A stretch of DNA of 64,000 nucleotides from CAVWSM01 sp963757805 (GTDB lineage Bacteria > Actinomycetota > Actinomycetes > Jiangellales > Jiangellaceae): positions 62,001 to 126,000 of the forward strand of contig CAVWSM010000025.1 in assembly GCA_963757805.1 (NCBI GenBank), in the 5' to 3' direction. A program made the translations under genes and the position numbers. Shown here piece after piece: positions 10,271 through 17,046 of this stretch; within the stretch, counting starts at the first letter, position 1; each line of letters opens with the position of its first letter. The notes under the pieces were generated by a model. That model made no database searches. It worked only from the letters and a program-made list of their open reading frames with translations, and had not been told where the DNA came from.

Positions 10271-10581
10271 CGGGCAGCGACCTCTGTCAGAGCGGGGCGA
10301 CCCGGGTGCAGCGGGGGCAAGAGCGCCTCGCGCTCCTCGGGCGTAAGTCCGCCCCAGACTCCGTAGGGTTCCCGGACGGCGAGGGCGTGCTCACGGCATT
10401 CGCGGATCACTGGGCAGGAAAGGCACACCGTCTTGGCGGCAAGCTCGCGGCGGTCGCGGGTGGGGCCTCGTTCGCCCTCGGGGCAGAAGAACAAGGCGGG
10501 ATCGGCTCGGCGGCAGGCACCGGCCTGTTGCCACTCCCAGAGCTCGGCCCGCGGGGCTGGCAGTCTGTGGATGACGGTCAT
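10267..10581 (-). CDS. WhiB-family iron-sulfur transcriptional regulator
   Basis: A 104-residue WhiB-like protein. Cysteines at residues 23, 53, 56 and 62 give the C-Xn-C-X2-C-X5-C pattern that binds a 4Fe-4S cluster. The G[VI]WGG turn is present as GVWGGLTPEER, followed by a basic/hydrophobic tail. An additional Cys33 (FFCPEG) replaces the usual proline of the FFPPEG segment. The ATG at 10581 is preceded by GGGGGAGG, which decides the start over a longer upstream reading. WhiB proteins are actinobacterial redox- or NO-sensitive partners of the principal sigma factor. Divergent from a TetR regulator across a region with inverted repeats. Confidence 0.92.
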   Translation of the reverse strand: MTVIHRLPAPRAELWEWQQAGACRRADPALFFCPEGERGPTRDRRELAAKTVCLSCPVIRECREHALAVREPYGVWGGLTPEEREALLPPLHPGRPALTEVAAR

Positions 10582-10659
10582 GACATCCTCCCCCGAGGTG
10601 TCTGTGCACGTGCGGGGGTGCGTCGAGGACGATCGACTTGGCCGGCTCGATCTCACCCC

Positions 10660-10739
10660 CGTGAAGATCGATCCAACCCCGGTGTGAGTACCTTCACGCA
10701 TGACGTGACAACTGTCAAGGTTTTGTTGGCCAGTTGTCA
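10660..10739. promoter_or_regulatory. Two inverted repeats between divergent whiB and tetR
   Basis: The whiB-tetR intergenic region holds a perfect 9-bp inverted repeat, TGACAACTG at 10706-10714 and CAGTTGTCA at 10731-10739. Nearer whiB lies a 7-bp repeat, CGTGAAG at 10660-10666 and CTTCACG at 10692-10698. TetR regulators commonly bind such palindromes beside their own gene, so the TGACAACTG pair is the likelier autoregulatory operator. Its role is inferred from position only. Confidence 0.45.
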
Positions 10740-10822
10740 GATTGCCGCCACGAAACTGGGTTCCCGGCTAGACTGGCGAGGCTTCGAGCCCCAACCGCAT
10801 CTAAATTCGGGATGACGGGATT

Positions 10823-11500
10823 GTGACCACTTCCGCAACGACGCGCGCCGACCGGATCTCGCGGCGTCAGGTGGACAAGTTCAATGCCCGCCGCGACGAG
10901 CTGGCCGAGGCCGCTCTCGTGACTCTCGGGGAGCGGGGCTATGCCCGCACGAGCCTGCGTGACATCGCGCAGCACTCGGAGTTCTCGCACGGCGCTTTGC
11001 ACTATTACTTCGCCGACAAGGTCGACCTCATCACGCACTGTGTCCGGCTCTACAAGGCGCGCTGTGTGACCCGTTACGACGGGCTCGTCGCGACCGCGCA
11101 AAGCGCCGACGAGCTCGCGTCGGGGTTTGCGGCGTTGATGGCGACCACAATGCGCGACGACGCCGCTATGCATCGGCTGTGGTACGACCTTCGGTCCCAG
11201 TCGATGTTCGACGACGCTTTTCGAGCCGACGTCAAGGACATCGACCAGACGCTGGAGCGCATGGTCTGGCGGGTCGTCAAGCGGCACGCCGACCTTTCCG
11301 GACGCCAGCTCGAGCTCAAGTCATCGCTGACCTACTGGCTCTTCGACGGGCTCTTCGAGCACTGTCTCCTCCGCCATCTCTCGGGCGACCGGACAGCCGG
11401 TCGGGCGTTGCAGGACGGCGTCGCCGTGTTGCTTGCCCGGCTGCTGCTCCCATCCACCAGCGGCACCGAAGTGCCAGGATCGTCCGAGGCAGTTGCATAG
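10823..11500 (+). CDS. TetR-family transcriptional regulator
   Basis: A 225-residue TetR protein (GTG start). The N-terminal helix-turn-helix is clear: YARTSLRDIAQHSEFSHGAL followed by HYYFADKVDLITHCV near residues 35-75. The C-terminal ligand domain is not family-diagnostic. It is divergent from whiB with palindromes between them, and 39 nt upstream of a UBP zinc-finger gene. Targets could be whiB, itself, or the downstream FUSC membrane protein; the ligand is unknown. Confidence 0.88.
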   Translation: MTTSATTRADRISRRQVDKFNARRDELAEAALVTLGERGYARTSLRDIAQHSEFSHGALHYYFADKVDLITHCVRLYKARCVTRYDGLVATAQSADELASGFAALMATTMRDDAAMHRLWYDLRSQSMFDDAFRADVKDIDQTLERMVWRVVKRHADLSGRQLELKSSLTYWLFDGLFEHCLLRHLSGDRTAGRALQDGVAVLLARLLLPSTSGTEVPGSSEAVA

Positions 11501-11539
11501 GCCGTCGCCCGGCCGGGGTGCGGCGCCGAAGGGACAATC

Positions 11540-11903
11540 ATGGTGAGACGCCGCCGGCTAGATGGTGGTCGCGAGGACGAACGTCGGGATCGACCGTTAC
11601 GCCTCTTCCGGCAACGGGTCCGTGCCGGCCGGCCGACATCGTCGCCCAACCCGTGCGTGCACCTCCTGGCCGCCCTGCCACAGGACGTCGGCTCGCCCAC
11701 CACCTGCGATGATCACAAGCCCGACGACGGACCGGTCGTGCACCTGCGGGTCTGCCTGGTCTGCGGACACGTCGGGTGCTGCGACTCCTCGGCGCCCCAG
11801 CACGCCACCGCGCACTTCCACAGCACCGGGCACCCCGTGATGCGAGTCAGCCGAGCCGGACGAGAACTGGCGGTGGTGCTACATCGACGAGCTCCTCGGC
11901 TAG
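11540..11903 (+). CDS. UBP-type zinc-finger protein (one extra base near 11846)
   Basis: The reading frame shows the UBP zinc finger: CVHL, then VHLRVCLVCGHVGCCDSS and HATAHFHSTGHPVMR, the Cys/His array seen in small actinobacterial UBP-domain proteins. After VMR the frame derails. Removing one base near 11846 gives SAEPDENWRWCYIDELLG and a TAG at 11901, the expected C-terminal half of the finger. I therefore treat it as one gene of about 120 codons with a single-base insertion. In eukaryotes this domain binds ubiquitin tails; in bacteria the role is unknown. The start is uncertain because the first 35 residues carry no homology. Confidence 0.6.
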
Positions 11904-11928
11904 CGGCGCCTCGTCCGGCTTGACCTGG

Positions 11929-13272
11929 ATGGGTGCTCTCTGGGTGTCATCCGGCCCCGGGGCGCGGGACCATCTAGGTGTGTTTCGCGAGAACGTACGC
12001 CGGATTGGCCAGTCGCTGCGCCGGGGCGACTGGGCTGACTTCGGCCGGGTGTGGCGGCTCACCGCGGCAGCAGTCGCGGCCTACGTCATGGCGACTCTTC
12101 TGCTCGACACCGCCCTGCCCATCCTGGCGCCGCTCACGGCGTTGCTCGTCGTGCAGGTCACCCTGGTCGGCAGTGTGCGGAGCAGCATCGACCGCGTTGC
12201 CGCCGTGATCGCGGGGGTCATCCTCGCGAGCGCCTTGGCGGAGTGGGTCGGCTTCACGTGGTGGAGTCTCGGGTTGCTCATCGCCGCGTCGCTTCTGCTC
12301 GGCCAGCTCCTCCGCCTTCGGGACAACCTCCTCGAGGTGCCGATCAGCGCCATGATCGTCTTGAGCGCTGGGCTCGGCGATGGCGCGGCCTGGGAACGCA
12401 TCGTCGAGACCTTGATCGGGGCTGGGGTGGGGATATTCATCAACGTCGCAATGCCGCCGCGGGTGCGAGTCAAGGACGCAGCCTCAACCGTGGAGGGCAT
12501 CGCCTTGGACATGGCGGCCCTGCTGGAGCGAACCTCCAGCGAAGTACGGGCTGGGCTATCGGCCGATCAAGCGTTCCGACTCGCCGATGAAGCGCGACAC
12601 CTCGACGATCGGCTGCTGTCGGCCGACCGTGTGGTCGCGGAAGCCGAGGAGAGTGCGCGACTGAATCCCCGAGCCATCACCTTGCCGACCCAAGGCGAGA
12701 CGCTCGACAGTGGCCTCGAGGTGCTCGAGCACACGGCGGTGGCGCTGCGCGGCCTCTTTCGGTCGATCGCAGATCTCATCGCCCGCCGCGCGCCCGATGA
12801 CACCGGCTACACGGAGGAGGAGAGGGCCGCTCTCGCCGAGCTGCTGAACGATGCGGCAGGCGCGCTACGGGCGTACGGGCGGTTGCTCAACGCCGAGGTC
12901 GTCGGCGGGATCGAGCCGCAGGAACGTGAGCTCAGTGCAATGCTCGAGGCGGTCCGTGAGGCACGCGCCCGGCTCACTGAGCTGCTCCTGGTCGACCCGA
13001 AAGAGGAACCCTCCTGGGAGATCAACGGTGCCATCCTCACCGCCGTCGAGCGAGTGTTGCGCGAGCTCGACCCCGAGGAGCGGGCGCGGGTCCGTCGTCG
13101 CCTCGAGGAGGAGCGCATGCGTAGCGCCTCCGAGGAGGCCGTGGTCCGGATCGTGTCCGCCACCCGCGAGATGACCAAGGCGACCCGAGAGGTCACTAAG
13201 GAAACGGCACAGAGCGTCCGCCGTCTCCGGTGGCCCCGCGGCCCGCGGGGTGAGCATGAGGACAAGCGTTAG
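11929..13272 (+). CDS. FUSC/aromatic-acid-exporter-like membrane protein
   Basis: About 447 residues. Four to six hydrophobic helices fill residues 30-170 (e.g. LLLDTALPILAPLTALLVVQ and GLLIAASLLLGQLL). A long charged, Glu/Arg-rich cytoplasmic region follows, probably helical or coiled-coil. This is the layout of FUSC/ArAE-family proteins, which are linked to export of aromatic acids or other small anions. The ATG at 11929 follows the UBP gene stop by 25 nt; a GTG near 11980 is an alternative start. The C-terminal 60 residues are extremely Arg/Glu-rich. Confidence 0.72.
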   Translation: MGALWVSSGPGARDHLGVFRENVRRIGQSLRRGDWADFGRVWRLTAAAVAAYVMATLLLDTALPILAPLTALLVVQVTLVGSVRSSIDRVAAVIAGVILASALAEWVGFTWWSLGLLIAASLLLGQLLRLRDNLLEVPISAMIVLSAGLGDGAAWERIVETLIGAGVGIFINVAMPPRVRVKDAASTVEGIALDMAALLERTSSEVRAGLSADQAFRLADEARHLDDRLLSADRVVAEAEESARLNPRAITLPTQGETLDSGLEVLEHTAVALRGLFRSIADLIARRAPDDTGYTEEERAALAELLNDAAGALRAYGRLLNAEVVGGIEPQERELSAMLEAVREARARLTELLLVDPKEEPSWEINGAILTAVERVLRELDPEERARVRRRLEEERMRSASEEAVVRIVSATREMTKATREVTKETAQSVRRLRWPRGPRGEHEDKR

Positions 13273-13282
13273 GCGCCCGGTG

Positions 13283-13663
13283 TCACGAACGGGTGAGCGC
13301 CTCCGTCAGCCCATCGAGATCCTCGATGGTTACCGTCAGAGCCGAGTGGCCCTTGCGGTTGAGCGGCGACGGCACCTTCTCGTGGAAGTGGATGCACACG
13401 CCGCCATCGGCATTCGTCCCGAACGTCAGCCCGTCGTCCTTCATCGAGCCCCTTGCACCAGCCGCGGTCCACCAGCGGTAGTTCCGGGTGATGTGGGCGC
13501 CGTCGACGTTCGCCAGTGGGGTCTCGAGCTTGAGGAATCCGAAAGTCGCCCGCATCACCGCCTCGTCGGTGAGGGTGACGCCGTCTTTCGACGGATGGAC
13601 GCCGAAAGGTCCCCAGAACATAACCAGCCGCTTGTCGAACGCGAATTTGTAGTACGAGCTCAT
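13283..13663 (-). CDS. Conserved actinobacterial protein of unknown function
   Basis: A 126-residue protein with motifs that recur in an uncharacterised actinobacterial family: WGPFGVHP, FLKLETPLANVDGAHIT, YRWWTAAGARGSM and GVCIHFHEKVP. No catalytic signature or membrane segment is visible. Its start overlaps the stop of the upstream RidA gene by 4 nt (ATGA), so it is translationally coupled to it. The family assignment is from recollection of the motifs and the function is unknown. Confidence 0.65.
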   Translation of the reverse strand: MSSYYKFAFDKRLVMFWGPFGVHPSKDGVTLTDEAVMRATFGFLKLETPLANVDGAHITRNYRWWTAAGARGSMKDDGLTFGTNADGGVCIHFHEKVPSPLNRKGHSALTVTIEDLDGLTEALTRS

Positions 13664-14079
13664 GAGTGCTCGTCGGGCAAGGAGACAACAGCATCGACTT
13701 CGACCAGGAACTCTGGTCGGAACAGCCCTGCTACCTGGACGAGCGTGCTGGCCGGCGGCGGATCGTCGCCTAGAGCGGGTCCGATCACCTCATCGCGTAC
13801 GGCTCGGACGAGTTGCACCTGGCTGGCATCAAGGAGATACCAGTTGAGCCGGACGACGTGTCGCCAGTCGACACCCAGGCTCGCCAGGACGCGGCCGAGG
13901 TTGGCCAGGGTCTGGCGCACCTGCGCCTCGAGGTCGCCTGCGCCGACGAGGCCACCGTCGCGGTCGAATGCGACTTGTCCCGCGACGAACGCCAACCGAC
14001 CCGTAGTGACAACGGCCTGCGAGTAACCGGGAGCCGGCGGAAGCCCGTCGACGTCGGTCAGGTGCTTGGTGATCGGCAT
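13660..14079 (-). CDS. RidA/YjgF/YER057c-family protein
   Basis: A 139-residue RidA-like protein: GYSQAVVTTGRLAFVAGQVAFD, then QVRQTLANLGRVLASLG, and a C-terminal ASTLVQVAGLFRPEFLVEVD. RidA proteins deaminate reactive enamine/imine intermediates. The usual catalytic Arg of the RPxxVA-type motif is not conserved in the obvious form (here TLVQVAGL and RPEFL), so this may be one of the RidA subgroups without imine deaminase activity. It is coupled by ATGA overlap to the unknown protein downstream. Confidence 0.82.
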   Translation of the reverse strand: MPITKHLTDVDGLPPAPGYSQAVVTTGRLAFVAGQVAFDRDGGLVGAGDLEAQVRQTLANLGRVLASLGVDWRHVVRLNWYLLDASQVQLVRAVRDEVIGPALGDDPPPASTLVQVAGLFRPEFLVEVDAVVSLPDEHS

Positions 14080-14109
14080 GGTCAGAATCTAGCCCGCGCG
14101 GCCGGCGGG

Positions 14110-14871
14110 TCAGCGGACCGTGAACGCCACCTCGGTGAGCGTCTGGTTCCCGCCATTCTCGATTGCAAGTACCTCTGTCTTGTACGCACCGGGTTGGAGG
14201 AACTCGGCGGGGACGGGTAGCTGTGTCGCGTCCGCGGGAAGCATCACGTCGAGCACTCGCACGGGATTGCCCCGTGCCGGCTCGTCGGCGACGACGAGCA
14301 CCTGGTAGGCCACCACCCTGACGCCCTGCGGTGACGCGACGGGCTCCCAGGAGACGAGCAGCTGGTCTGGTGCCACGACGGATTCGTCGACGGGTGTCAG
14401 GATGTTCGGCGCGTCGGGCACCTTGTGCGTGAACCGAACGACGCTCTTCAGCTGCTGACCCTCGATCGTCGTTCCGCTGAAGGTATAGCGCCCCTGGGGG
14501 AACAGCTGCTTGAACTGCTCGAATGGAAACTCCTCAAAGGGCGGCTCGCTGCTCTCCGAGAACAGCTCGGTCAGTCCGAAGTCCTTGATGACGTCCTCGG
14601 ACTTGAACCGGGCCACCTCGCGACCGCGCGGATCAGTGACTGTTACACGGCGCCAGGGCTCACCGTCGACAAAGATCTGCAGGCCCGCGTCACCATCGGT
14701 GGCGTTGAACTCGATCTTCAGCCGGGCGTCACCGAAGGGGATGGCCTTCTGGGTGGGAGTCTTCGAGTCTTCGGAGCTGCGGCCACTTGCTTCCGCCAGT
14801 CCCAGGCCAAGTAGTGGCACCACTCCCAGCGCCACCAGACCGGCCACGCGCTTGCTTCTCTGGCGTTCCAT
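14110..14871 (-). CDS. Secreted protein with fibronectin-III-like C-terminal domain
   Basis: A 253-residue protein with an N-terminal signal peptide (KRVAGLVALGVVPLLGLGLAEASG). The middle has repeated F/P/E-rich sequence (EPPFEEFPFEQFKQLFPQGRY). The last 100 residues resemble an FnIII-type beta sandwich: PNILTPVDESVVAPDQLLVSW through a terminal EVLAIENGGNQTLTEVAF. No enzymatic motif is seen. It stands alone, 30 nt upstream of ridA on the same strand. Probably an extracytoplasmic binding or structural protein. Confidence 0.6.
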   Translation of the reverse strand: MERQRSKRVAGLVALGVVPLLGLGLAEASGRSSEDSKTPTQKAIPFGDARLKIEFNATDGDAGLQIFVDGEPWRRVTVTDPRGREVARFKSEDVIKDFGLTELFSESSEPPFEEFPFEQFKQLFPQGRYTFSGTTIEGQQLKSVVRFTHKVPDAPNILTPVDESVVAPDQLLVSWEPVASPQGVRVVAYQVLVVADEPARGNPVRVLDVMLPADATQLPVPAEFLQPGAYKTEVLAIENGGNQTLTEVAFTVR

Positions 14872-15030
14872 GATCCGTCCCCTCTCGCGATGCGATGGAC
14901 GTCTAGGAAGGTAGGAGCGCCGGCCTGACGCACGGCTGAACCGGGCTGAACCCTGGCTGAATCAACTACCGTGTGACGAAATCGGCTGTGCCAGCGTCAG
15001 CGAAATTCAACGACCGAGAGGATCGATCAC

Positions 15031-15456
15031 GTGGCTCGCGCCCTGGGGATCGCCGGTCTGCTCATCCTGCTGTGGGCGCTGAGTTGCCTTGCCATGGTCC
15101 TGCTTGCAAACCGACTCCCCCGCGGCCTTCTTCGGGACGTTGCCGAGTTCCTCCCGTCCTGCGTCACCGCTGCACGAACGCTGCGGAACCACCCGGATGT
15201 GCCGCGCCGCGCAAAGATCGCCCTGCTCGTCGCGATCCTCTGGGTGCTCTCACCCATCGATCTGTTGCCGGAGTTTCTGCCCGTCATCGGACCACTGGAC
15301 GACGTCGTCGCTGTCGTGCTGCTTCTCCGCTACGCGGGGCGCAGCATCCCGCGCACAACCCTGCTCGAGGCGTGGCCCACCGATCCACGGCTGCTTGAGC
15401 GGTTGCTCGACGGGCGCCGCGCACACACATCGCCCTCACCCGAGGCACCCGGCTGA
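15031..15456 (+). CDS. DUF1232 (YkvA-like) membrane protein
   Basis: A 141-residue protein (GTG start). An N-terminal membrane helix (GIAGLLILLWALSCLAMVLL) precedes the DUF1232 core, with the diagnostic LSPIDLLPEFLPVIGPLDDVVAV segment near residues 75-100. DUF1232 proteins are small membrane proteins of unknown function. The tail is polar. It is followed after 23 nt by a tyrosine-phosphatase-like gene on the same strand. Confidence 0.85.
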   Translation: MARALGIAGLLILLWALSCLAMVLLANRLPRGLLRDVAEFLPSCVTAARTLRNHPDVPRRAKIALLVAILWVLSPIDLLPEFLPVIGPLDDVVAVVLLLRYAGRSIPRTTLLEAWPTDPRLLERLLDGRRAHTSPSPEAPG

Positions 15457-15479
15457 CCGCTGGGTGCAACAATCGACCA

Positions 15480-16160
15480 GTGCTGCACCCACAATCCAAA
15501 CCTGCGCGCGCACGGCGTTGCGCGGTTTGCGCGGCTCTCACATTGATCTTGGGTTACAGCTTCTTCTGGGTCGGTGGCACGCTGGGCGTGCTCGCCGCGT
15601 CGCGGTGGGCCAAGACCCAGGTCCCGTCAGCCGTCACGATGGATGCTGGCATCGCCAACTTCCAGCGGGTGGACGAGCGCCTGTGGCGGGGTGCAGCACC
15701 CGGCGACGCTGGCTACAGGCACCTAGCCGAACTCGGGTTTCGCACTGTGGTCGATCTGAGGTCAGGAGTCATCAAAGACAGCGACCATCGACTCCCTCGT
15801 GCGCTCGGACTCGACATCGTGCGGATCCCGATCCATGACGGCCAGCCGCCCAGACCGGATCAGATGGCGACGTTCCTCGAAACCGTTCGCGGAAGCACCG
15901 CCCCTGTTTTTGTCCATTGCGGCGCCGGCGTGGGCCGTACGGGATCACTGGCCGCCGCCTATCTCGTTTCCACCCATCAAGCCAGCCCGCGCGCGGCCAT
16001 GCTCACCAGCCTTGCCGTCGGTCCGCCGACACTTGAGCAACTGAGCTTCATGCGCGGCATAGCCGACGACGGCACAGTCAGCGATCCGCCGTTACCCGTC
16101 ACCATCATTAGCCGTACGTTGGACGCTCCCCGCCAGCTGTGGTCGCGGCTGACCCACTGA
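15480..16160 (+). CDS. Membrane-anchored dual-specificity/tyrosine-phosphatase-like protein
   Basis: A 226-residue protein (GTG start) with an N-terminal hydrophobic helix (ALTLILGYSFFWVGGTLGVLA). The cysteine-phosphatase P-loop VHCGAGVGRTGS follows, with the catalytic Cys near residue 147. FQRVDERLWRGAAPGDAGY and FRTVVDLRSG match the N-terminal part of DSP/PTP-like phosphatases. The general acid is probably the Asp in IPIHDGQPP. The topology suggests an outward-facing or membrane-tethered phosphatase. Substrate unknown. Confidence 0.82.
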   Translation: MLHPQSKPARARRCAVCAALTLILGYSFFWVGGTLGVLAASRWAKTQVPSAVTMDAGIANFQRVDERLWRGAAPGDAGYRHLAELGFRTVVDLRSGVIKDSDHRLPRALGLDIVRIPIHDGQPPRPDQMATFLETVRGSTAPVFVHCGAGVGRTGSLAAAYLVSTHQASPRAAMLTSLAVGPPTLEQLSFMRGIADDGTVSDPPLPVTIISRTLDAPRQLWSRLTH

Positions 16161-16165
16161 TGCCC

Positions 16166-16537
16166 TCAGCTCGTGCTTGCGGACACGACACTCGACCTCA
16201 CCCGGTCGACAGTCAGATCGCGAAGGCAGCCGAGCAGGCGCTGCTGGCCGTGGTAACCGAGCGACGGCCTGATCGAGAACCGGTAGACACCATCGCCGAT
16301 CCGCTCAATGCCAGGGTCAACGAGGTCGCCGCCGATCGTCGACGAGCAACTCCCCCACAGCGCATGCGCCGCAGTGTCCAGGCTCTGCAGGTAGTTGCGT
16401 CCTTCGAGACGAACCACAACTTCGGTCGTCCGGTCGGCGTCGCGCCGATCGGGACGCGTCTGCGTCGCGTCGCCGATGGCACTGACGCCGAACACAACGG
16501 CCAGGGCGAGCGCGAGGACGACGATGAGGTTCTTCAC
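16166..16537 (-). CDS. Small exported or membrane-anchored protein, unknown
   Basis: A 123-residue protein with an N-terminal signal/anchor (MKNLIVVLALALAVVFGVSA). The mature part contains two cysteines (WGSCSS and LLGCLRD) that could form a disulfide. No known domain is recognised. It is the third gene of a translationally coupled set with the membrane protein and the PEP-synthase-like gene; its start overlaps the upstream stop (ATGA). Confidence 0.6.
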   Translation of the reverse strand: MKNLIVVLALALAVVFGVSAIGDATQTRPDRRDADRTTEVVVRLEGRNYLQSLDTAAHALWGSCSSTIGGDLVDPGIERIGDGVYRFSIRPSLGYHGQQRLLGCLRDLTVDRVRSSVVSASTS

Positions 16538-17046
16538 ATCGGCCTGCCTCGCGCGGGCGCGAAGAGCGAGAAGGGGTCGGCCTCAGGCGAGATCAGCGTC
16601 GGCGGCAGCTCCAGCGACCCGAGCCGCACGGCCAGGCCCCGCTCCATCGACCGCCCGGCAGTTACGCGGGCAACCCGCTCCATGACCCAGGCCAACCCGG
16701 AGAAGACAACGCCGGCGCCCAGCAAGACAGGCACGAACACGTTGGTGGTGTCGGGGCGGAGCCACGCGAACCTGATGCGCTGGGGTGGCGCCGACTCCCG
16801 GATCCGAGCAAGCACGCGCGGATCGGGTCCGCGCCGTGCCTGAACGTTGGGCGCCTGTGATGCCCGCAACGTGCGGACATGGTCGAGCGTGAGCCCACCA
16901 AGTAGGGCGATCTCGGCCGCCAGAAAGATGACACCCGAGATGAGCGCGCGGTTCCATTCCCACCTGTCGAGGTAGACGAAGAAGTAGACACCCGAAGCCG
17001 CAAGCGTCAGGATCGCGGCCACGTATCCAAGACGACGAGCGTTCAT
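16534..17046 (-). CDS. Small membrane protein, unknown
   Basis: A 170-residue protein with about three membrane helices: LGYVAAILTLAASGVYFFVY, LISGVIFLAAEIALLGGL and a third near VFVPVLLGAGVVFSGLAWVM. The loops are basic and no catalytic motif is visible. ATGA overlaps on both sides couple it to the PEP-synthase-like gene upstream and the small exported protein downstream, so the three probably act together. Confidence 0.6.
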   Translation of the reverse strand: MNARRLGYVAAILTLAASGVYFFVYLDRWEWNRALISGVIFLAAEIALLGGLTLDHVRTLRASQAPNVQARRGPDPRVLARIRESAPPQRIRFAWLRPDTTNVFVPVLLGAGVVFSGLAWVMERVARVTAGRSMERGLAVRLGSLELPPTLISPEADPFSLFAPARGRPM

